From contig JAAHGF010000022.1 of the NCBI GenBank assembly GCA_010672585.1, forward strand, positions 80,149 through 144,148: DNA of 64,000 bases, written 5' to 3'. How positions within the stretch are numbered: the first letter of the stretch is position 1; every line of letters starts with the position of its first letter. This document shows positions 37,697 to 47,288 of this stretch, one piece after another. The translations under genes and the position numbers were made by a program. This DNA is from Okeania sp. SIO1I7 (GTDB lineage: Bacteria > Cyanobacteriota > Cyanobacteriia > Cyanobacteriales > Microcoleaceae). The notes beneath the pieces were generated by a model, which was not told the origin of the DNA, did no database searches, and saw only the letters and a program-made list of their open reading frames with translations.

Positions 37697-39719
37697 CTCT
37701 AGAAAATAGGGAATAGGGAATAGGTAATAGGGAATAGAGGGAAATAACTGACAATTTCTGTTCCGGTTTAATAATTAGATTTTTATGGAAGGCGGGAGGT
37801 AGAAGGTTTTCTACTCCAGAAAATAGGGTATAGGGTATAGGGGGAAATAATTGACAATTTCTGTTCCGGTTTAGTAATTAGATTTTGCTTGAAGGCGGGA
37901 GGTAGAAGTTTTTCTCCTCCAGAAAATAGGGTATAGGGAATAGGGGGAAATCACTGACAATTTCTGTTCCGGTTTAATAATTAGATTTTGGTGGAAGGCG
38001 GGAGGTAGAAGGTTTTCTACTCCAGAAAATAGGGTATAGGGAATAGGGGGAAATCACTGACAATTTCTGTTCCGGTTTAATAATTAGATTTTGATGGAAG
38101 GCGGGAGGTAGAAGGTTTTCTACTCCAGAAAATAGGGTATAGGGAATAGGGGGAAATCACTGACAATTTCTGTTCCGGTTTAATAATTAGATTTTGGTGG
38201 AAGGCGGGAGGTAGAAGGTTTTCTACTCCAGAAAATAGGGTATAGGGAATAGGGGGAAATCACTGACAATTTCTGTTCCGGTTTAATAATTAGATTTTTA
38301 TGGAAGGCGGGAGGTAGAAGGTTTTCTACTCCAGAAAATAGGGTATAGGGAATAGAGGGAAATAATTGACAATTTCTGTTCCGGTTTAATAATTAGATTT
38401 TGATGGAAGGCGGGAGGTAGAAGGTTTTCTACTCCAGAAAATAGGGTATAGGGAATAGAGGGAAATAATTGACAATTTCTGTTCCGGTTTAGTAATTAGA
38501 TTTTGCTTGAAGGCGGGAGGTAGAAGTTTTTCTCCTCCAGAAAATAGGGTATAGGGAATAGGGAGAAATCACTGACAATTTCTGTTCCGGTTTAGTAATT
38601 AGATTTTGGTGGAAGGCGAGAGGTAGAAGTTTTTCTCCTCCAGAAAATAGGGTATAGGGAATAGAGGGAAATCATTGACAATTTCTGTTCCGGTTTAGTA
38701 ATTAGATTTTGGTGGAAGGCGGGAGGTAGAAGTTTTTCTCCTCCAGAAAATAGGGTATAGGGAATAGGGAGAAATCACTGACAATTTCTGTTCCGGTTTA
38801 GTAATTAGATTTTGGTGGAAGGCGAGAGGTAGAAGGTTTTCTACTCCAGAAAATCGGGTATAGGGAATAGAGGGAAATAATTGACAATTTCTGTTCCGGT
38901 TTAGTAATTATACTTTGCTGGAAGGCGGGAGGTAGAAGGTTTTCTACTCCAGAAAATAGGGTATAGGGAATAGAGGGAAATAATTGACAATTTCTGTTCC
39001 GGTTTAATAATTAGATTTTTATGGAAGGCGGGAGGTAGAAGGTTTTCTACTCCAGAAAATAGGGTATAGGGAATAGAGGGAAATAACTGACAATTTCTGT
39101 TCCGGTTTAATAATTAGATTTTTATGGAAGGCGGGAGGTAGAAGGTTTTCTACTCCAGAAAATAGGGTATAGGGAATAGAGGGAAATAACTGACAATTTC
39201 TGTTCCGGTTTAATAATTAGATTTTTATGGAAGGCGGGAGGTAGAAGGTTTTCTACTCCAGAAAATAGGGTATAGGGAATAGAGGGAAATAATTGACAAT
39301 TTCTGTTCCGGTTTAGTAATTAGATTTTGCTTGAAGGCGGGAGGTAGAAGTTTTTCTCCTCCAGAAAATAGGGTATAGGGAATAGGGAGAAATCACTGAC
39401 AATTTCTGTTCCGGTTTAGTAATTAGATTTTGGTGGAAGGCGAGAGGTAGAAGTTTTTCTCCTCCAAAAAATAGGGTATAGGGAATAGGGAGAAATCACT
39501 GACAATTTCTGTTCCGGTTTAGTAATTAGATTTTGCTTGAAGGCGGGAGGTAGAAGTTTTTCTCCTCCAGAAAATAGGGTATAGGGAATAGAGGGAAATC
39601 ACTGACAATTTCTGTTCCGGTTTAGTAATTAGATTTTGGTGGAAGGCGAGAGGTAGAAGTTTTTCTCCTCCAGAAAATAGGGAATCGGGAATAGGGAATA
39701 GGGGGAAATCACTGACAAT
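37697..39719. repeat. 103-bp satellite, about 19 tandem units
   Basis: The marker GACAATTTCTGTTCC starts at 37750, 37853, 37956, 38059 and so on every 103 bp up to 39604. The next, truncated one is at 39714, after one extra 7-bp step. Units differ only by point changes. Each holds TTCCGGTTTARTAATTAGAT, an AAGGCGGGAGG box, a hairpin (GTAGAA-TTCTAC or GGAGG-CCTCC form) and GGGAATA-type heptads. The left end follows an F6-type terminus (TA-GACATCTC at 37690). The part CTCC-AGAAAA-heptads-GGGAAATAATTGACAATTT resembles the left half of F6 elements. No open reading frame runs through it. It fills the space between two minus-strand genes. Confidence 0.95.
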
Positions 39720-39733
39720 ACATGATATTAGAG

Positions 39734-39810
39734 ATAACTTTTAACTTTTAACTTTTAACTTTTGCCTTTTAACTCTTAATTTTTAACTTTTGACTTTTGA
39801 CTTTTGACTT
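39734..39810. repeat. ACTTTTA / ACTTTTG heptad tract
   Basis: About ten 7-bp units of AACTTTT and GACTTTT type fill the space between the satellite and the stop codon of the solute-binding protein gene. Same repeat class as the other heptad tracts. Confidence 0.8.
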
Positions 39811-39827
39811 GCGCGTAGCGCATAGCG

Positions 39828-41387
39828 CTAACGTTCCAATCCTAAACTCTTCTGGTAGAATGTTTTTTGGGCATCTCGTCCCATTTCATTGGTGAGATTC
39901 TCCCATTCCTGGGTAATCCTCACCATAGCTTCATCCCGGCTAATCTTCCCCGCGAGAAAGTCTGAAACTGCTGCATCTAGTAGTTCTCTCTGATAATTGT
40001 AGTTTCTGGGAATAGTCAAATCCAACACCATATTGGGACTATTGAGACTAGCGCCAATTGCCCCCAAGTAGGTGCTAGCCACTGCGGGGGTCATGCCTGC
40101 CGCTATCCAGTTCTGAGAATCAGAAAACTGTGAAATACGATAGGGGTTCATACCCGATCGCCCATTTGTTACATCTATATTGGAGCGATCGGGCTGGCTA
40201 ATATAAGAAATAAAGGTAGCTCCTGCTGCCTGAACTTCAGGTTCTGCTGCAGTATTAATCGTTCCCACCCAACCAATTGCTGCTGTAAAAGGAGCATGGT
40301 TTACCCCATTAATTGCAAACGGACAGGTAAATTTATCACACTGTACTAATTCTCCAGTCTCCCAATTGAGGACTTCGGTAGACCCTGGCATAATAGTTGT
40401 GCCAAACTTATCTTTAACCTTTGACCCTGATAAGAGTGCTAATGTCCCAATATCTCCATGATCCATTGATAAGGCACAGCGACCGGAAACAAAGGCTTGA
40501 CGACCGTCGTTCAACCCCCACTCCATTTCATCGGGAGCGCCATGCTCATTGGTTGCTTTGTAAATATCAAGAGCTTTAGCAAAGGCGACATTATTTGTCA
40601 TGGGTTTCATAGTATTGGGGTCAAAGAAAACCCCTTGTTTGGTTCCTTGGGACTGCAAAAGAGAAGCTGCAATTGACCACATTGCCCAGTAGGTAACGTT
40701 TCCCGGTTTTTTTGACAAGCAAGAACCATAGTCTGCTTCCCCGTCATCATTTAAGTCTTTACCATGAAAATACTTGGCAATTTTGAGATAATCATCCCAA
40801 GTTCTGGGAGGGTCAAAACCTGCTTCAGCTAATAGATCGGCTCGATAATACATGAGATGATAGTTGCCATCAATGGGAATAGCGTAGATTTTATTAGCAT
40901 AAACAGGACCGTATTCCTGAAAAAATGGTGCAATATCGTTCCATGCCAAACTTGAATCTTCATTGACATATTCCGTTAAGTCTTTGAGGTAACCAGATTC
41001 AATATAGTCTGGCATCCAATTTGAGGTCATAATCATCACATCATATTGATTTGTACCTGTTGTCAGATCCTGCAAAATTGTTTGATATAGTTCGGAATAG
41101 CCAGCACTTTTAACCGTAATTTTGGCTCCTGTGAGCGCTTCAAATTCATCAGCACGCTTTTCAACAGTGGCAGCAACAGGTTTACTGAGGGAGATGACAT
41201 TGATATTGACTCCAGCAAATTTATCAGATGGTGCGGAGGATACTTTTTCTGTGTCTGTTGATGATGTTGTTTTACAGCTAACAGCAAATACACTTAAAAA
41301 AAGTGTCGTTAAAAGCATGGAGGAAATTTTAAAAATGGGCAACTTACTACAGATTACAGAGACCCAGAAAAGATGATTATGATTCAT
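39828..41387 (-). CDS. ABC transporter sugar-type solute-binding lipoprotein
   Basis: 519 residues. A signal peptide with lipobox (LFLSVFAVSC, Cys about 38) means it is anchored in the membrane as a lipoprotein. The mature part is family-1 solute-binding (MalE/UgpB-like): VEKRADEFEALTGAKITVKS, NQYDVMIMTSNWMPDYIES, GNYHLMYYRADLLAEAGFDP, PRTWDDYLKIAKYF, FVSGRCALSMDHGDIG. It should capture a sugar or polyol for an ABC importer. No permease or ATPase gene of that type is next to it, so it is an orphan here. The start at 41387 keeps a positively charged lysine before the hydrophobic core; a start at the internal Met24 would give an unusually short signal. Confidence 0.9.
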   Translation of the reverse strand: MNHNHLFWVSVICSKLPIFKISSMLLTTLFLSVFAVSCKTTSSTDTEKVSSAPSDKFAGVNINVISLSKPVAATVEKRADEFEALTGAKITVKSAGYSELYQTILQDLTTGTNQYDVMIMTSNWMPDYIESGYLKDLTEYVNEDSSLAWNDIAPFFQEYGPVYANKIYAIPIDGNYHLMYYRADLLAEAGFDPPRTWDDYLKIAKYFHGKDLNDDGEADYGSCLSKKPGNVTYWAMWSIAASLLQSQGTKQGVFFDPNTMKPMTNNVAFAKALDIYKATNEHGAPDEMEWGLNDGRQAFVSGRCALSMDHGDIGTLALLSGSKVKDKFGTTIMPGSTEVLNWETGELVQCDKFTCPFAINGVNHAPFTAAIGWVGTINTAAEPEVQAAGATFISYISQPDRSNIDVTNGRSGMNPYRISQFSDSQNWIAAGMTPAVASTYLGAIGASLNSPNMVLDLTIPRNYNYQRELLDAAVSDFLAGKISRDEAMVRITQEWENLTNEMGRDAQKTFYQKSLGLER

Positions 41388-41471
41388 TATTATTCACCGA
41401 AAAATTAGGTTTGAAGCCTTGCCCTTATAGGACTACTTTTTAACTTGTTTTTATTTGATAAATATAGTATT

Positions 41472-41500
41472 ATAACTGTATAGTATCATAACTGTATAGT
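41472..41500. promoter_or_regulatory. Direct repeat in the divergent promoter region
   Basis: ATAACTGTATAGT occurs twice (41472-41484 and 41488-41500), 16 bp apart, between the solute-binding gene (minus) and the toxin-antitoxin pair (plus). It could be an operator or part of a promoter. An isolated F1-type end (ACCATGTCCGG) lies at 41533. Confidence 0.3.
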
Positions 41501-41657
41501 TTAGATTAAAATTATCAAAGCTAGATTTAATACCATGTCCGGATTCCAGTGTTAGCTCTTTAATTTATACCTACGACCTAACACCTAATTCTGTGCAGCC
41601 TCACATAAAATTGGTATAATTGAAGTTATAGACAAGATAAACGCAAAAAGAGACACG

Positions 41658-41933
41658 ATGTCAAAATTAGCAATGAATATTACTTTAAATTCAGAACAAA
41701 TTGAGTTCATCCAACAAAAACTAAAAAGTGGTAGATATCAAGATGCCAATGAAGTCATTGTCGAAGCTTTTAGATTATTAGAAGAACGAGACATAACCTA
41801 TCAAAAATGGATAGAAGAAACTCAAGAAAAAGTAGATATAGCTATTGAAGAAATCAGACGAGGTGAAGGAATAGACGGAGAAATTGTTGTTAATCAGTTG
41901 AAAGAAAAGTTACGTCAATCTCGTCAAAAATAA
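41658..41933 (+). CDS. parD: ParD-type antitoxin
   Basis: 91 residues. The N-terminal ribbon-helix-helix is ITLNSEQIEFIQQKLKSGRY followed by QDANEVIVEAFRLLEER, the CopG/ParD pattern. The C-terminal acidic/basic helix (EIRRGEGIDGEIVVNQLKEK) would wrap the toxin. It binds its own promoter and neutralises the ParE-type toxin encoded two bases downstream. Upstream there is no repeat within 100 bp, and GTATAATTG near 41614 could be a -10 region. Confidence 0.9.
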   Translation: MSKLAMNITLNSEQIEFIQQKLKSGRYQDANEVIVEAFRLLEERDITYQKWIEETQEKVDIAIEEIRRGEGIDGEIVVNQLKEKLRQSRQK

Positions 41934-41935
41934 GT

Positions 41936-42253
41936 ATGAATAGTTATATTATTGCTCCTTCCGCTAGTAAAGATTTAAACGAAATTATAGATTATTTTGC
42001 CGATTTCAATATTACCAGAGGGGAAAGTTTTATCGTAGCCTTTCAAAAAAAATGTCAAAACTTAATTAATTTTCCCATGATGGGGCGCAGTTATGCAGAA
42101 ATTAGATCGGGGTTAAGAGGTGTACCTTTAGATAAATATATTATCTTATATCAGGTTGCTGATAATACTTTAGAAATTTTACGAGTTGTGCATGGTTCTC
42201 GTTATTTAAAAAACTTGTTTCAGTCAGATGAAAATTCAGGGTACGATCGTTAA
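41936..42253 (+). CDS. parE: ParE-type toxin (RelE/ParE fold)
   Basis: 105 residues, usual size. APSASKDLNEIIDYFADFN, QKKCQNLINFPMMGRSYAEI, RGVPLDKYIILYQVADNTLEI and LRVVHGSRYLKNLF are standard ParE family signatures. Its start follows the antitoxin stop by two bases, so translation is coupled. ParE toxins act on gyrase; some relatives with this fold cut mRNA, and the exact target here is inferred from the family only. It probably stabilises this region. Confidence 0.9.
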   Translation: MNSYIIAPSASKDLNEIIDYFADFNITRGESFIVAFQKKCQNLINFPMMGRSYAEIRSGLRGVPLDKYIILYQVADNTLEILRVVHGSRYLKNLFQSDENSGYDR

Positions 42254-42357
42254 TTGTTTAGTAGTGGTACATTGTTAGGGAGCCGTCGGATTGGCGACGT
42301 ACAGTCAGAAATAATCTCTGACGCTCGTTTGAGAATTTAGGAATGTCCTAAGCTTTG

Positions 42358-42378
42358 CTTCAACTGCTATAGTTGAAG
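42358..42378 (+). promoter_or_regulatory. Hairpin upstream of rlmN
   Basis: CTTCAACT-GCTAT-AGTTGAAG, an 8-bp stem ending 54 bp before rlmN. It may terminate the toxin-antitoxin message or lie in the rlmN leader. Nearby, GTCGGATTGGCGACGTACAG (42285-42304) recurs almost exactly at 49880-49899. Confidence 0.35.
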
Positions 42379-42431
42379 AATAAAGGCATTCAACCGCTTA
42401 TTTATAGAAATAAATTAATTACTAAACTGAA

Positions 42432-43478
42432 ATGACTCAATCTTTAATTACTCCTACTCAAACTCCTCTGTTAGGCTTATCCTTATCTGAGTTAACAGAG
42501 TGGGTACAACAGCAAGGACAACCTGCTTATCGAGGCAAACAACTATATCAATGGATATATCAAAAAGGGGCTAAGTCTCTGGCAGATATCACTGTATTTT
42601 CCAAACAATGGCGCGAGGAGATTAAGCATTTTCCCATAGGTCGATCTACCATACATTACCGCTCCGTTGCTCCAGACAAAACAGTTAAATATCTGCTGCA
42701 ACTATCAGATGGTAATATTATTGAAACTGTAGGCATTCCTAGCCATAAACGCCTAACTGTATGTGTGTCTTCTCAGGTCGGTTGTCCAATGGCTTGTGAT
42801 TTCTGTGCTACTGGTAAAGGAGGTTTTACCCGCAACCTAGAAGCACATGAAATTATCGACCAGGTGCTGACTGTACAAGAAGATTTTGAGCGACGAGTTA
42901 GCCATATTGTGTTTATGGGAATGGGGGAACCGTTGCTGAATACTAAAAATGTCTTGGCTGCAGTTAGGTCTCTGAATCAAGATGTGGGTATTGGACAACG
43001 TAATATAACTATCTCAACTGTGGGAATTCGCGATCGCATTCGTCAATTAGCCGAACATAAACTGCAAGTGACTCTCGCTGTTAGTCTTCATGCTTCTAAT
43101 CAAAGATTGCGGGAACATCTGATTCCTAGTGCTAAATCTTATCCTTTAGGGGATTTAATAGCAGATTGTCGTGAATATGTCAACCTCACAAAGCGAAGAA
43201 TTAGTTTTGAGTATGTGATGTTAACAGGTTTTAATGATTTACCAGACCATGCTAAAGAATTAGCTAAAAATCTGCGGGGGTTTCAGTGTCATGTTAATTT
43301 AATTCCCTATAATCCTATTAGTGAAGTTGACTATCAAAGACCAACAGGAGAAGATATCAACGCTTTTGTTAATGCTCTTGAAGAAAAACATATAGCAGTT
43401 AGCGTTCGTTATTCCCGTGGTTTAGAAGCTGATGCCGCTTGTGGGCAGTTACGGGCGTCGCGGGTTAGTGGGGAGTAG
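42432..43478 (+). CDS. rlmN: 23S rRNA (adenine-2503-C2) / tRNA methyltransferase RlmN
   Basis: 348 residues, normal length. Radical-SAM cluster motif [11 protein letters not shown] (CxxxCxxC), upstream [19 protein letters not shown], then [44 protein letters not shown] and the C-terminal Cys in [13 protein letters not shown]. It methylates A2503 of 23S rRNA and A37 of some tRNAs using a [4Fe-4S] cluster and two SAM. The last codons (RVSGE) run into GGGGAGTA repeats (43470-43520), so the C-terminal tail may have been altered by the repeat. It stands alone. Confidence 0.96.
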   Translation: MTQSLITPTQTPLLGLSLSELTEWVQQQGQPAYRGKQLYQWIYQKGAKSLADITVFSKQWREEIKHFPIGRSTIHYRSVAPDKTVKYLLQLSDGNIIETVGIPSHKRLTVCVSSQVGCPMACDFCATGKGGFTRNLEAHEIIDQVLTVQEDFERRVSHIVFMGMGEPLLNTKNVLAAVRSLNQDVGIGQRNITISTVGIRDRIRQLAEHKLQVTLAVSLHASNQRLREHLIPSAKSYPLGDLIADCREYVNLTKRRISFEYVMLTGFNDLPDHAKELAKNLRGFQCHVNLIPYNPISEVDYQRPTGEDINAFVNALEEKHIAVSVRYSRGLEADAACGQLRASRVSGE

Positions 43479-43525
43479 GGGAGTAGGGGAGTAGGGGAGT
43501 GGGGGAGTAGGGAGTGGGGGAACGT
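43470..43525. repeat. GGGGAGTA octamer repeat at the rlmN 3' end
   Basis: Four or more units of GGGGAGTA, then a GGGGGAGT variant, starting inside the last codons of rlmN (…SGE-stop at 43476-43478). After it, at 43577-43615, comes an imperfect inverted repeat GTGGGTTACGCTGACACTAA / CCCACCCTAC, a common cyanobacterial dispersed palindrome. Confidence 0.7.
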
Positions 43526-43620
43526 TTGCGCAGCATTCCGCAGGAAAGTGTAACGCACCGCCAAATCTACAATGTTTCGGTGGGTTACGCTGACACTAAC
43601 CCACCCTACTGTTGCTCTCA

Positions 43621-46600
43621 CTAATTCTCTAATTCCTGCAATATCTTTTTTGCCCACTCCCGCAGTTTTTCGTCTGGGTCATTTTCTGCTCTGTCTTGTA
43701 ATAGTGGGAGGGTTTGCGGATGGTCTGGGTAATGTTTGACTATTGCCTCTAGTGCAATTTGTCGAGGGTTGTATTGATACTGACTTTCACGTTGAAAGGG
43801 GTCATTAAGGGTGGTGTGGTAAAACAATTCAAAAATTCCCGGTTCATGTTTCCAACCAGTAACTACTTGTCGCACCGCTTCCCGTCGCACTTGCCAATTA
43901 TCATCAGACTCTACCCTTTGTTTGAGTAATTCTAAAATTCCCGGTTCATGTTTCCAACCAGTAGCTATTTGTCGCACTGCTTCACATCGCACATACTCAT
44001 TATCATCAGACACTACCCTTTGTTTGAGTAATTCTAAAATTCCCGGCTGATTTTTCCAACCAGTAACTATTTGTCGCGCTGCTTCAACTCGCACATCCGG
44101 ATTCTCATCAGACTCCACCCATTGTTTGAGTAAATCTAAAATTCCCGGTTTATCTTTCCAACCAGTAGCTATTTGTCGCACCGCTTCAACTCGTACATCC
44201 GAATCATTATCAGACTTTACCCATTGTTTGAGTAACTCAAAAATTCCCGGTTTATCTTTCCAATCAGTAGCTATTTGTCGCACTGCTTCAACTCGCACAT
44301 CCCAGTTCTCATCAGACTCTACCCTTTGTTTGAGTAATTCTAAAATTCCCGGCTGATTTTTCCAACCAGTAGCCATTTGTAGTACCGCTTCAAGTCCTAT
44401 ACTCGAACTATTATCAGACTCTACCCATTGTTTGAGTAATTCTAAAATTCCCGGTTTATCTTTCCAACCAGTAACTATTTGTCGCACTGCTTCATGTTGC
44501 ACATCCGGATTCTCATCAGACTCCACCCTTTGTTTGAGTAATTCTAAAATTCCCGGTTCATGTTTCCAACCAGTAGCTATTTGTCGCACCGCTTCAACTC
44601 GCACACTCGAACTATTGCCAAACTCTACCCATTGTTTGAGTAATTCTAAAATTCCCGGTTTATCTTTCCAACCAGTAGCTATTTGTCGCACTGCTTCATG
44701 TTGCACATCCCAATTCTCATTAGACTCCACCCATTGTTTGAGTAACTCTAAAGTTTCCGGTTTGCCTTTGCCCAAAGAAGCAATTTGTAGCACTGCTTCC
44801 CGTCGTACATCCCAACCACTATCAGACACTACCCGTTGCTTGAGTAACTCTAAAATTTCTGCTTTGTCTTTATCTAAAGTAGCAATTTGTCGCACTGCTT
44901 CCTGTCGCACAACCCATTTATCATCAGATACTAGCTGTTGTTTGAGCCAAGTATAGGTTAAAGGGTCATCCCTCCAGGTTGTAACTACCACTGCCACAGC
45001 TTGAGTACGAATTTTACGAACCAAGGCTGCATTTTTCTGATAAATTTCTTCAGAATCACCACAGCCATACCCAGTCAAATCTTTTAACCTTTTTAATAAC
45101 CTATTTCCCACATCGCCAATACTCTGACGACTCCTAACTTCAAACAAACACTTGCCCGCCAAAAATAAATTCTTAAACTCTTCTTCTTCTCCATCTTGCT
45201 CCATCAAATAACTAATAATTTCTCCCACAAACTTAGCATCTATCATCCCTGCAATTAAGCGCAATACTTCATGCCATTTTTCATCCCGCCAATGGTTACC
45301 AAAAACATCCTCAATTAACTCTTTTTTAGAAATTTTCTGTTCCTTTTCAAACTGCCAAACAAACTCCCAAGCACAAAAATATTCCAAAAAAGTTCGATGC
45401 ACAAAAGCATAATATTCTGCACCAACAAAACACAAAACAAAATTCCGACTCCGCAACTGTTCCATCAACGCCCTAGCTACACCTCTTGCATCATTAATAT
45501 CTACACTTTTTAGATACTCCGAAATAATCCTTTCTAAATCATCTCCCAAAATCAAATTACCAGCTAAACCCGCAGTATTCCTCTGCATAAAATGAGCAAC
45601 TCGACGCAAAATTGTCTGCTTATCTTTATAGTCAATAGTTATCGGATCAATCTTTGCATCAACTAATGCTCTTTCCATATCCCATTGATGTAATAAAACC
45701 CGGGAAGATTGATTATAAAGTTCCGCTCTATCTCTCGGCAATTCTTGATGACGATTCAGAATAGCCATCATAGTTAATAACAGAGGATTTCTTGCCAATT
45801 CCTTAATAGGTGGAGAATCCTTAATTGCCCGTTTCAATCTTTCCCTTTTCCTCTCCCTTTCTGCCTCATCTAGATAAGTCAGATTATGCCAACGTTGAAT
45901 AAAATCCTCAACTTGTTCCTCTTGCAAATCCTGCAACATAAAATGATTAAATTCAGCATCCCGGAGTTTTTGTGGCTTATAACCAATCACCCGCGAAGTA
46001 ACAATAACTCGCACATTTTTATAGACATTTGTAAACCGATGAATATCAGTAATTATTTCCTCTCGTTTAGCAGGGTCGAAAACTTCATCCAATCCATCAA
46101 ACATCACAATAGCATCGCCATTTTGTAATTTGGCATCGAGTTCCTGTTGAGGTAATTGACAAATTATTCCGCTACCTTTTTCCAGAAAATCCAGAAAATC
46201 TTGGCATTTATTAGCATCATGGTTCCTCACATAAGTCCGTAGTTCAATTAATATAGGAATTGGCTGTAAATGTAAATCTTTCGGAGATGATTTTGCCCAT
46301 TCAAGAGCGATATATTGTAATAAAGTAGACTTGCCAGAACCAGGGTCGCCCAGAATAACTAAATATTGATAATTGCTATTTTCTATTAACTCTAAAACCG
46401 AGCGAATCTGCTGTTCAAAATATCTGCGTCTAAGACCTTCTAATCTTTCTTGAGAAAGTTCTTCCTCAAACTGCCCAGTCTCCTTTAATTGCTGCCGATA
46501 TTCTTTAGGAATTTCATGTACTTGAGGCAGAAATTCCTGAGATTCCCGGACATTTTGAGGAATAAACATTCGCCATAATTTCAATTGATTATAAGCATAA

Positions 46601-47217
46601 CCACTCGTATCTAAACTTTCTAATTTCAGATTGCCATATTGTTCTCGGATTCCCTCCTGATATTTTTCTAGGTCAAATTCTGGTTTAATTTCGGTGTTTT
46701 GATTTGCCAATTTCTCCAGATTTTCTGCATTTAAGATTTCCCGTAATTCATCCGACTCGCGAATAATCTTTTTCACCCTTCTCCGATATTGCTCGGCAAC
46801 AAAAATCCAGTTAAATTCATCTGGCAAAGGTGGATTAATTTCATTCCCAATAGTAATTAATTTCTTAGTATCCAAAAATTTTATATCATTATCAAAAGCA
46901 CTAACCAAAACTTCTAAAACTGACTTATTTTCAATAAACTTTTTTAAAGGTTTAGTATATTTCTTTAACTCACCTTCACTCAACTCAGCATTTTCTAACT
47001 CTTGCTGTATCAAATCTAAAAAATATTTAATAGCTTGTGCCGTAGCTTTTTGTAAAACTTTTCCATTTTTTATGCCACCAATAGCATCAGAAATACCTTC
47101 TTTAAAAAAATCTTTAACATAGTCTTCAGCAGTACCCTTAGCTAATTCTCCAATAACTTCCTGAGCAATAAATTTAACCGCTTCACTACCCCCCCAAGCA
47201 ATTAACCATTCAATCAT
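43621..47217 (-). CDS. NACHT NTPase with C-terminal HEAT repeats (bacterial NLR-like)
   Basis: 1198 residues. An N-terminal helical region (1-270) precedes the NACHT domain: Walker A LGDPGSGKSTLL (289-300), Walker B VMFDGLDEV (371-379), sensor VIVTSR (404-409), and a winged-helix/helical part to about 650. A linker (NLFLAGKCLFEV) follows. Then from about 750 there are ten or more HEAT-type repeats of 34 residues, nearly identical at their cores (EAVRQIATGWK, PGILELLKQ) and variable at a few positions. This is STAND/NLR architecture; bacterial relatives include anti-phage proteins that sense a ligand with the repeats and then oligomerise. I see no toxic effector domain in it, and the N-terminal domain is not one I can name. 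A second gene of this class lies at 62172-64000. Confidence 0.92.
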   Translation of the reverse strand: MIEWLIAWGGSEAVKFIAQEVIGELAKGTAEDYVKDFFKEGISDAIGGIKNGKVLQKATAQAIKYFLDLIQQELENAELSEGELKKYTKPLKKFIENKSVLEVLVSAFDNDIKFLDTKKLITIGNEINPPLPDEFNWIFVAEQYRRRVKKIIRESDELREILNAENLEKLANQNTEIKPEFDLEKYQEGIREQYGNLKLESLDTSGYAYNQLKLWRMFIPQNVRESQEFLPQVHEIPKEYRQQLKETGQFEEELSQERLEGLRRRYFEQQIRSVLELIENSNYQYLVILGDPGSGKSTLLQYIALEWAKSSPKDLHLQPIPILIELRTYVRNHDANKCQDFLDFLEKGSGIICQLPQQELDAKLQNGDAIVMFDGLDEVFDPAKREEIITDIHRFTNVYKNVRVIVTSRVIGYKPQKLRDAEFNHFMLQDLQEEQVEDFIQRWHNLTYLDEAERERKRERLKRAIKDSPPIKELARNPLLLTMMAILNRHQELPRDRAELYNQSSRVLLHQWDMERALVDAKIDPITIDYKDKQTILRRVAHFMQRNTAGLAGNLILGDDLERIISEYLKSVDINDARGVARALMEQLRSRNFVLCFVGAEYYAFVHRTFLEYFCAWEFVWQFEKEQKISKKELIEDVFGNHWRDEKWHEVLRLIAGMIDAKFVGEIISYLMEQDGEEEEFKNLFLAGKCLFEVRSRQSIGDVGNRLLKRLKDLTGYGCGDSEEIYQKNAALVRKIRTQAVAVVVTTWRDDPLTYTWLKQQLVSDDKWVVRQEAVRQIATLDKDKAEILELLKQRVVSDSGWDVRREAVLQIASLGKGKPETLELLKQWVESNENWDVQHEAVRQIATGWKDKPGILELLKQWVEFGNSSSVRVEAVRQIATGWKHEPGILELLKQRVESDENPDVQHEAVRQIVTGWKDKPGILELLKQWVESDNSSSIGLEAVLQMATGWKNQPGILELLKQRVESDENWDVRVEAVRQIATDWKDKPGIFELLKQWVKSDNDSDVRVEAVRQIATGWKDKPGILDLLKQWVESDENPDVRVEAARQIVTGWKNQPGILELLKQRVVSDDNEYVRCEAVRQIATGWKHEPGILELLKQRVESDDNWQVRREAVRQVVTGWKHEPGIFELFYHTTLNDPFQRESQYQYNPRQIALEAIVKHYPDHPQTLPLLQDRAENDPDEKLREWAKKILQELEN

Positions 47218-47288
47218 AATGATTTCATCTCTTATATTTTAGTTATTTTTTATTATATATCGCTACGAGCTAGGGAATAGGGAATAGT

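Noticed and set aside
37697..39719. CRISPR array
   Set aside because: The repeated unit is the whole 103 bp; there are no variable spacers between short repeats, and no cas genes nearby.
44126..44956. Plus-strand open frames with SNSKIPGLSFQPVAICRTAS repeats
   Set aside because: These are the antisense reading of the HEAT-repeat DNA of the NACHT gene; the periodicity comes from the real gene.
43621..47217. Diversity-generating retroelement target
   Set aside because: Variation among HEAT repeats is spread and repeat-phased; no template repeat, reverse transcriptase or adenine-biased changes were seen.
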